Assembly (NCBI RefSeq): GCF_001676025.1
Contig: NZ_LZFW01000084.1
Span: forward strand, 83,197 to 147,196
Reading direction: 5' to 3'
From: Vibrio sp. UCD-FRSSP16_30
Lineage (GTDB): Bacteria; Pseudomonadota; Gammaproteobacteria; Enterobacterales; Vibrionaceae
Length of the DNA stretch: 64,000 bases
Shown here: positions 59,914 to 64,000 of the stretch, piece by piece
How positions within the stretch are numbered: the first letter of the stretch is position 1
How the letters are laid out: each line of letters opens with the position of its first letter
Notes under the pieces: model-generated
Told to the model about the DNA's origin: nothing
Databases searched by the model: none
The model's input: only the letters and a program-made list of their open reading frames with translations
Position numbers and translations under genes: made by a program

Positions 59914-61287
59914 ATGTTCACACCAGAATTACTTTCTCCAGCCGGTAGCCTTAAAAACATGCGTTATGCATTTGCATACGGCGCAGATGCTGTTTATGCA
60001 GGCCAACCACGATACAGCCTTCGTGTTCGTAATAACGAATTCAATCACGAAAATCTTCAAATCGGTATCGACGAAGCGCACGCCCAAGGTAAGAAACTGT
60101 ATGTGGTTTGTAATATCCAACCACATAACTCTAAATTAAAAACATTTATTCGTGACCTTAAACCTGTGGTAGAGATGGGCCCAGACGCATTAATCATGTC
60201 TGATCCTGGTCTTATTATGATGGTTCGCGAAGCTTTCCCTGATATGCCAATTCACCTTTCAGTACAAGCTAATGCTGTAAACTGGGCGACCGTGAAGTTC
60301 TGGTCAACTCAAGGCGTTGAGCGTGTTATTTTATCTCGCGAGCTTTCTCTTGAAGAGATCGAAGAAATTCGTACAAACTGCCCTGAAACTGAACTAGAGA
60401 TCTTTGTTCACGGTGCATTGTGTATGGCTTACTCTGGCCGTTGCTTACTTTCTGGCTACATGAATAAGCGCGATCCTAACCAAGGCACTTGTACTAACGC
60501 ATGTCGTTGGGAATACACAGCAGAAAAAGCAACCGAAGATGATGCTGGCCAAATCGTAGAAATTCAAGAAGCAGTTACTCCAGAAAGCCAACAGCGCCCT
60601 GATAATACGCTAGGACTGGGTAAACCAACCGATGAAGTCATTCTACTGTCTGAATCTCATCGTCCAGAAGAGAAAATGGCTGCGTTTGAAGATGAGCATG
60701 GTACTTACATCATGAACTCTAAAGATTTACGCGCTGTTCAACACGTAGAACGCCTAACAAAAATGGGCATTCACTCATTAAAAATTGAAGGCCGTACTAA
60801 ATCTTTCTATTACTGTGCGCGTACCGCTCAGGTTTACCGTAAAGCAATTGATGATGCAGTAGCAGGCAAACCATTTGATGAGAACCTATTAGGTACTCTA
60901 GAGAGCCTTGCACACCGTGGTTACACAGAAGGTTTCCTACGTCGTCATACTCATGATGCTTATCAGAACTACGAATACGGTTATTCAGTATCAGACAATC
61001 AACAATTTGTTGGTGAATTTACCGGTAAACGTCGCGGCGAATTAGCTGAAGTAGAAGTAAAGAATAAGTTCCTAGTCGGCGATAGCCTAGAACTAATGAC
61101 TCCACTGGGTAATGTTGTATTTAACCTTGAAGTCATGGAAAACCGTAAATCTGAAAGTATCGAAGATGCTAAAGGTAATGGTCACTTTGTGTTTATCCCT
61201 GTACCAGAAGACATGAACCTAGAGTTTGGTTTGCTTATGCGTAACCTTAGCTCTGGTCAAAATACTCGAAACCCGTCAGGAAAGTAA
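59914..61287 (+). CDS. trhP: tRNA 5-hydroxyuridine modification protein TrhP (YegQ)
   Basis: This U32 peptidase-family protein is required for prephenate-dependent formation of 5-hydroxyuridine at tRNA wobble position 34. It is 457 residues from ATG 59914, which has an AGAG Shine-Dalgarno, and begins MFTPELLSPAGSLKNMRYAFAYGADAVY. Cluster-type cysteines occur in HGALCMAYSGRCLLS and GTCTNACRW. A C-terminal TrhP-specific domain follows. An ORF start 27 bp further upstream is less likely. It is followed by ferredoxin gene yfhL after 3 bp. This is the third U32 protein in the window, besides UbiU and UbiV. Confidence 0.95.
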   Translation: MFTPELLSPAGSLKNMRYAFAYGADAVYAGQPRYSLRVRNNEFNHENLQIGIDEAHAQGKKLYVVCNIQPHNSKLKTFIRDLKPVVEMGPDALIMSDPGLIMMVREAFPDMPIHLSVQANAVNWATVKFWSTQGVERVILSRELSLEEIEEIRTNCPETELEIFVHGALCMAYSGRCLLSGYMNKRDPNQGTCTNACRWEYTAEKATEDDAGQIVEIQEAVTPESQQRPDNTLGLGKPTDEVILLSESHRPEEKMAAFEDEHGTYIMNSKDLRAVQHVERLTKMGIHSLKIEGRTKSFYYCARTAQVYRKAIDDAVAGKPFDENLLGTLESLAHRGYTEGFLRRHTHDAYQNYEYGYSVSDNQQFVGEFTGKRRGELAEVEVKNKFLVGDSLELMTPLGNVVFNLEVMENRKSESIEDAKGNGHFVFIPVPEDMNLEFGLLMRNLSSGQNTRNPSGK

Positions 61288-61545
<258 letters not shown>

Positions 61546-61551
61546 AGACTC

Positions 61552-61589
61552 AAAAAATCCGATATTCAAATCTGAATATCGGATTTTTT
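61552..61589 (+). terminator. Terminator after yfhL
   Basis: A 17-bp stem (AAAAAATCCGATATTCA with its complement, loop AATC) ends in a T-run. Confidence 0.9.
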
Positions 61590-61625
61590 ATTATTCCTCC
61601 CCCCTTCAAAAGGTTGAGATAAACC

Positions 61626-62081
61626 ATGTTTGACCTTTGGCAACAGCTACAACTTATCAACCAATACCAATACCAATCCAAACCTGGCGAAAAATCAATT
61701 ATGGGCTGGGCAGGAGAAGGTTCTGGTCAGGTCCTAATAGAAAAAGACCATCAGCAAACTCTCTACTTTAAAGAGCAAGGTCAATTCACACTTGCCCAGA
61801 ATGGATACACGGTAGAAACCAATAATGAATTTATTTGGCAGCGCTTAAGCGATAATAAAATCAAATTATTACACAGCCGATTCGGTCGAGAAAATGCTAT
61901 AGAGTTATTTATTCTTAGCTACGATGCCGAGTCAAAACAATGGATTAGTGATTCAGCACATGTATGTGGTGATGATCTATATAGCGGTATCGCAATATGG
62001 TCCAATAACTCCATAGAGTTCACTTGGTCGATTAGCGGTCCACGTAAACAAGAAAACTTGCATTATCGTTACACGAGGTAG
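61626..62081 (+). CDS. Conserved hypothetical protein, possibly DUF6314 family
   Basis: This is a 151-residue soluble protein with no signal peptide. It contains a GWAGEGSGQVLIEKDHQQTLYF segment (read in part), an internal FGRENAIELFILSYD and a C-terminal SISGPRKQENLHYRYTR. The beta-rich, lipocalin-like pattern with a final ISGPRK-type motif recalls DUF6314, which I state as tentative. It ends 2 bp before the DMT transporter gene, so the two form an operon. Function is unknown. Confidence 0.65.
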   Translation: MFDLWQQLQLINQYQYQSKPGEKSIMGWAGEGSGQVLIEKDHQQTLYFKEQGQFTLAQNGYTVETNNEFIWQRLSDNKIKLLHSRFGRENAIELFILSYDAESKQWISDSAHVCGDDLYSGIAIWSNNSIEFTWSISGPRKQENLHYRYTR

Positions 62082-62083
62082 TT

Positions 62084-62935
62084 TTGGGATATCTAATAGG
62101 TACAACGATCATATGGTCGTTATCATTCAGTTTAATTGGCGTCTATTTAGCAGGACAAGTCGACGCTTATGTTTCAGTCTGGATACGCATTGCTTTAGCA
62201 GCAATTGTATTTTTACCTTTCATCCGTATTAAAGCGGTAAAAAGCTCCGAAGCCCTTAAACTAATGGGAATAGGTGGTGTACAACTGGGCCTGATGTACA
62301 TATTTTACTATCAGTCATTCTTACTATTAACTGTCCCTGAAGTACTGGTCTTTACCGTATTTACTCCCCTGTACGTCACTCTCATCTATGACGCATTAAA
62401 AAGACAGTTCAATCCTTTATACTTAATCAGTGCACTAGTGGCAGTCGTAGGCGCATTGGTGATCCGATACGACAACTTAACTGAAGACTACTTAATTGGT
62501 TTCTTAATTGTCCAATGCTCTAACCTTTGTTTTGCCTTTGGACAGGTTGCCTACAAATACTTTAAAGAAAGCCGCCAAGAAATGTCACAGCGCGATGTTT
62601 TTGGTTGGTTCTATGTTGGTGCTCTTGTTGTAGTAAGCATTGCTTGGCTCATCTGGGGCAAAGCTGAATTACCGAGCGATCCTATCCAAATTGGCGTACT
62701 CGTTTGGCTAGGCATTGGCGCATCAGGATTGGGCTACTTCTTATGGAACAGAGGCGCAAGCCAGGTTGATCCTGGTTACTTAGCAATTATGAATAACGCT
62801 TTGATACCAGCAGGACTCATTGTGAATGTCACGATTTGGAACCGTGATGTCGATATGACCCGCCTAGTTATCGGTGGCAGTATCATCTTGTTTGCACTCT
62901 TTATTCATTCAAGAATAAAACGCACAACCAACTAG
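62084..62935 (+). CDS. EamA/DMT-family transporter
   Basis: This is an inner-membrane transporter of 283 residues with about ten helices, formed from two EamA repeats (about 4-130 and 140-278). It is similar in style to the carboxylate/amino acid/amine exporters of the drug/metabolite superfamily. The substrate cannot be read from sequence. The start is TTG at 62084, preceded by GAGGT, which overlaps the end of the upstream hypothetical gene. This spacing supports translational coupling of the pair. A hairpin terminator lies 32 bp downstream. Confidence 0.85.
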   Translation: MGYLIGTTIIWSLSFSLIGVYLAGQVDAYVSVWIRIALAAIVFLPFIRIKAVKSSEALKLMGIGGVQLGLMYIFYYQSFLLLTVPEVLVFTVFTPLYVTLIYDALKRQFNPLYLISALVAVVGALVIRYDNLTEDYLIGFLIVQCSNLCFAFGQVAYKYFKESRQEMSQRDVFGWFYVGALVVVSIAWLIWGKAELPSDPIQIGVLVWLGIGASGLGYFLWNRGASQVDPGYLAIMNNALIPAGLIVNVTIWNRDVDMTRLVIGGSIILFALFIHSRIKRTTN

Positions 62936-62966
62936 CATTAAATAGAATTCAAACATCACATCAATT

Positions 62967-62993
62967 AGGCTGCCAATAGGTAGCCTTTTTTAT
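62967..62993 (+). terminator. Terminator after the DMT transporter gene
   Basis: The stem AGGCTGCC with GGTAGCCT (one wobble, loop AATA) is followed by TTTTTT. From here to 63265 I see no gene or RNA. Confidence 0.8.
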
Positions 62994-63265
62994 ACCTAAT
63001 GCATTTAGCATGCTATGTTTGAGCGAATACTTCTACATTGTATGCGCTTACGAACAACAGCACATATACTATGACGTTATCGAGCATTAAATGGGATAGG
63101 AAAGAGTCACTAATGTAGCTATTAGCTAAGATAATTGAGTTAAGAGCGATGGAGTAGATAGACCTTTTTATCTTCCATTACCTTAAAGGTACTAACAGGA
63201 TGGAATCAATAAAACCCTAATATTTCACTAGCATTCTATTACTAGGCCCCTCTTTCAAGGCATAG

Positions 63266-63284
63266 CTAACCAACTGAACTACCA
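63266..63284 (-). pseudogene. Relic of a tRNA-Asp 5' half
   Basis: The 19 bases CTAACCAACTGAACTACCA are identical to 63409-63427 inside the intact tRNA-Asp gene, in the same orientation. They correspond to the D-arm and part of the acceptor stem. The anticodon and T-arm regions are not preserved. The most likely explanation is a decayed second tRNA-Asp gene beyond the present operon terminator. Confidence 0.5.
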
Positions 63285-63317
63285 TGGCATTACTAGTTAT
63301 TTTCCTATGAATGCAAA

Positions 63318-63345
63318 AAAGCCTTAACATTGCTGTTAAGGCTTT
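63318..63345 (-). terminator. rRNA operon terminator
   Basis: A perfect 12-bp stem (AAAGCCTTAACA with TGTTAAGGCTTT, loop TTGC) is followed on the minus strand by TTTTTTGC. It lies 9 bp after the tRNA-Asp CCA end. Confidence 0.9.
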
Positions 63346-63354
63346 CTTTAATAG

Positions 63355-63431
63355 TGGCGGAGTGGACGGGACTCGAACCCGCGACCCCCGGCGTGACAGG
63401 CCGGTATTCTAACCAACTGAACTACCACTCC
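63355..63431 (-). tRNA. tRNA-Asp (GTC)
   Basis: The 77-nt gene reads GGAGTGGTAGTTCAGTTGG... to ...CCACTCCGCCA with encoded CCA. The anticodon loop CTGTCAC gives GTC. It is the distal tRNA of the rRNA operon, as in several E. coli and vibrio rrn operons. Confidence 0.97.
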
Positions 63432-63497
63432 GCAGTGGTCAACTCACTAAGTGAGCGTCCATATCTACAGATTCTACAATCTATAGATTTAAATTAA

Positions 63498-63616
63498 AGC
63501 CTGGCGATGTCCTACTCTCACATGGGGAAGCCCCACACTACCATCGGCGCTATTATGTTTCACTTCTGAGTTCGGCATGGAATCAGGTGGGTCCACAATG
63601 CTATGGTCGCCAAGCA
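63498..63616 (-). rRNA. rrf: 5S ribosomal RNA
   Basis: The minus strand reads TGCTTGGCGACCATAGCA to CATCGCCAGGC with the conserved CCGAACTCAGAAGTGAAAC loop. It is about 119 nt, close to the usual 120. It lies between 23S and tRNA-Asp. End positions are set by analogy with E. coli and could shift by one or two bases. Confidence 0.95.
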
Positions 63617-63745
63617 AATTTTAAAATTCGGAAAACTGCTTTTTACCTTCATCTTTTCTAAAAAGATGAAAACAAAAGTTTAAAAGTTCGTATACACATT
63701 CAATCTGTTCTTTCTTCGAGTCCACAAAACCCCTTGGGTGTTGTA

Positions 63746-64000
<255 letters not shown>

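Overview
The window is a chromosomal segment of a gammaproteobacterium of the Vibrionaceae, most likely Vibrio. The NupC-type transporter closely resembles the structurally studied Vibrio cholerae CNT protein. The neighbourhoods rpsT-hlyU-nhaR-nptA, rppH-ptsP-lgt-thyA and phoBR-pst-phoU, and HlyU itself, are typical of vibrios. The species cannot be fixed from the sequence alone. Nearly everything is core genome. I see no prophage, complete insertion sequence, integron or CRISPR array.

Layout. 1-2.5 kb: radA (cut by the left edge), serB and divergent ytjB. 2.6-9.8 kb: nucleoside scavenging, with the deoCABD operon, a tiny XapX gene, a Na+/nucleoside symporter and a TatD-family nuclease. Members of one palindromic repeat family lie on both sides of deoCABD. 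9.9-14.4 kb: prfC and the nitrosative-stress pair hcp-hcr. 14.6-18.6 kb: ubiT-yhbS-holD-rimI, divergent from ubiUV (O2-independent ubiquinone synthesis). 18.7-30 kb: nlpI, pnp, rpsO, truB, rbfA, infB, nusA, rimP, two tRNAs (fMet, Leu-GAG) and secG, a translation and RNA-decay cluster read leftward. 29.7-36.3 kb: ileS-lspA, ribF, murJ and rpsT. 36.4-40.2 kb: hlyU, nhaR, nptA (Na+/phosphate cotransport) and a solitary outer-membrane barrel. 40.3-47.4 kb: rppH-ptsP-tauE-lgt-thyA, an AT-rich gap with DnaA-box-like sites, mutH, a short tandem repeat and a small hypothetical gene. 47.5-50 kb: oxyR divergent from peroxiredoxin prxC, then cutC. 50-58.7 kb: the phosphate regulon block phoB-phoR-pstS-pstC-pstA-pstB-phoU, with enlarged PstC and PstA. 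58.9-63 kb: rdgC, trhP-yfhL, a hypothetical gene and a DMT exporter. The right end is the distal part of an rRNA operon read leftward: 23S (partial), 5S and tRNA-Asp.

Functional links. The deo enzymes degrade the nucleosides that the symporter imports. Two phosphate uptake routes (NptA and Pst) sit about 12 kb apart, and a good Pho-box-like direct repeat lies upstream of nptA. OxyR/PrxC handle peroxide. Hcp/Hcr handle NO-derived stress, and their promoter region carries good FNR-like and NsrR-like sites. UbiTUV and Hcp both point to a facultatively anaerobic life.

I did not find a clearly new multi-gene system. The best leads are non-coding: a palindromic repeat family at both ends of the deo operon, a 25/26-bp tandem repeat that runs into the end of a gene, the rppH-mutH gap, a tRNA-Asp relic, and the double palindrome before xapX.
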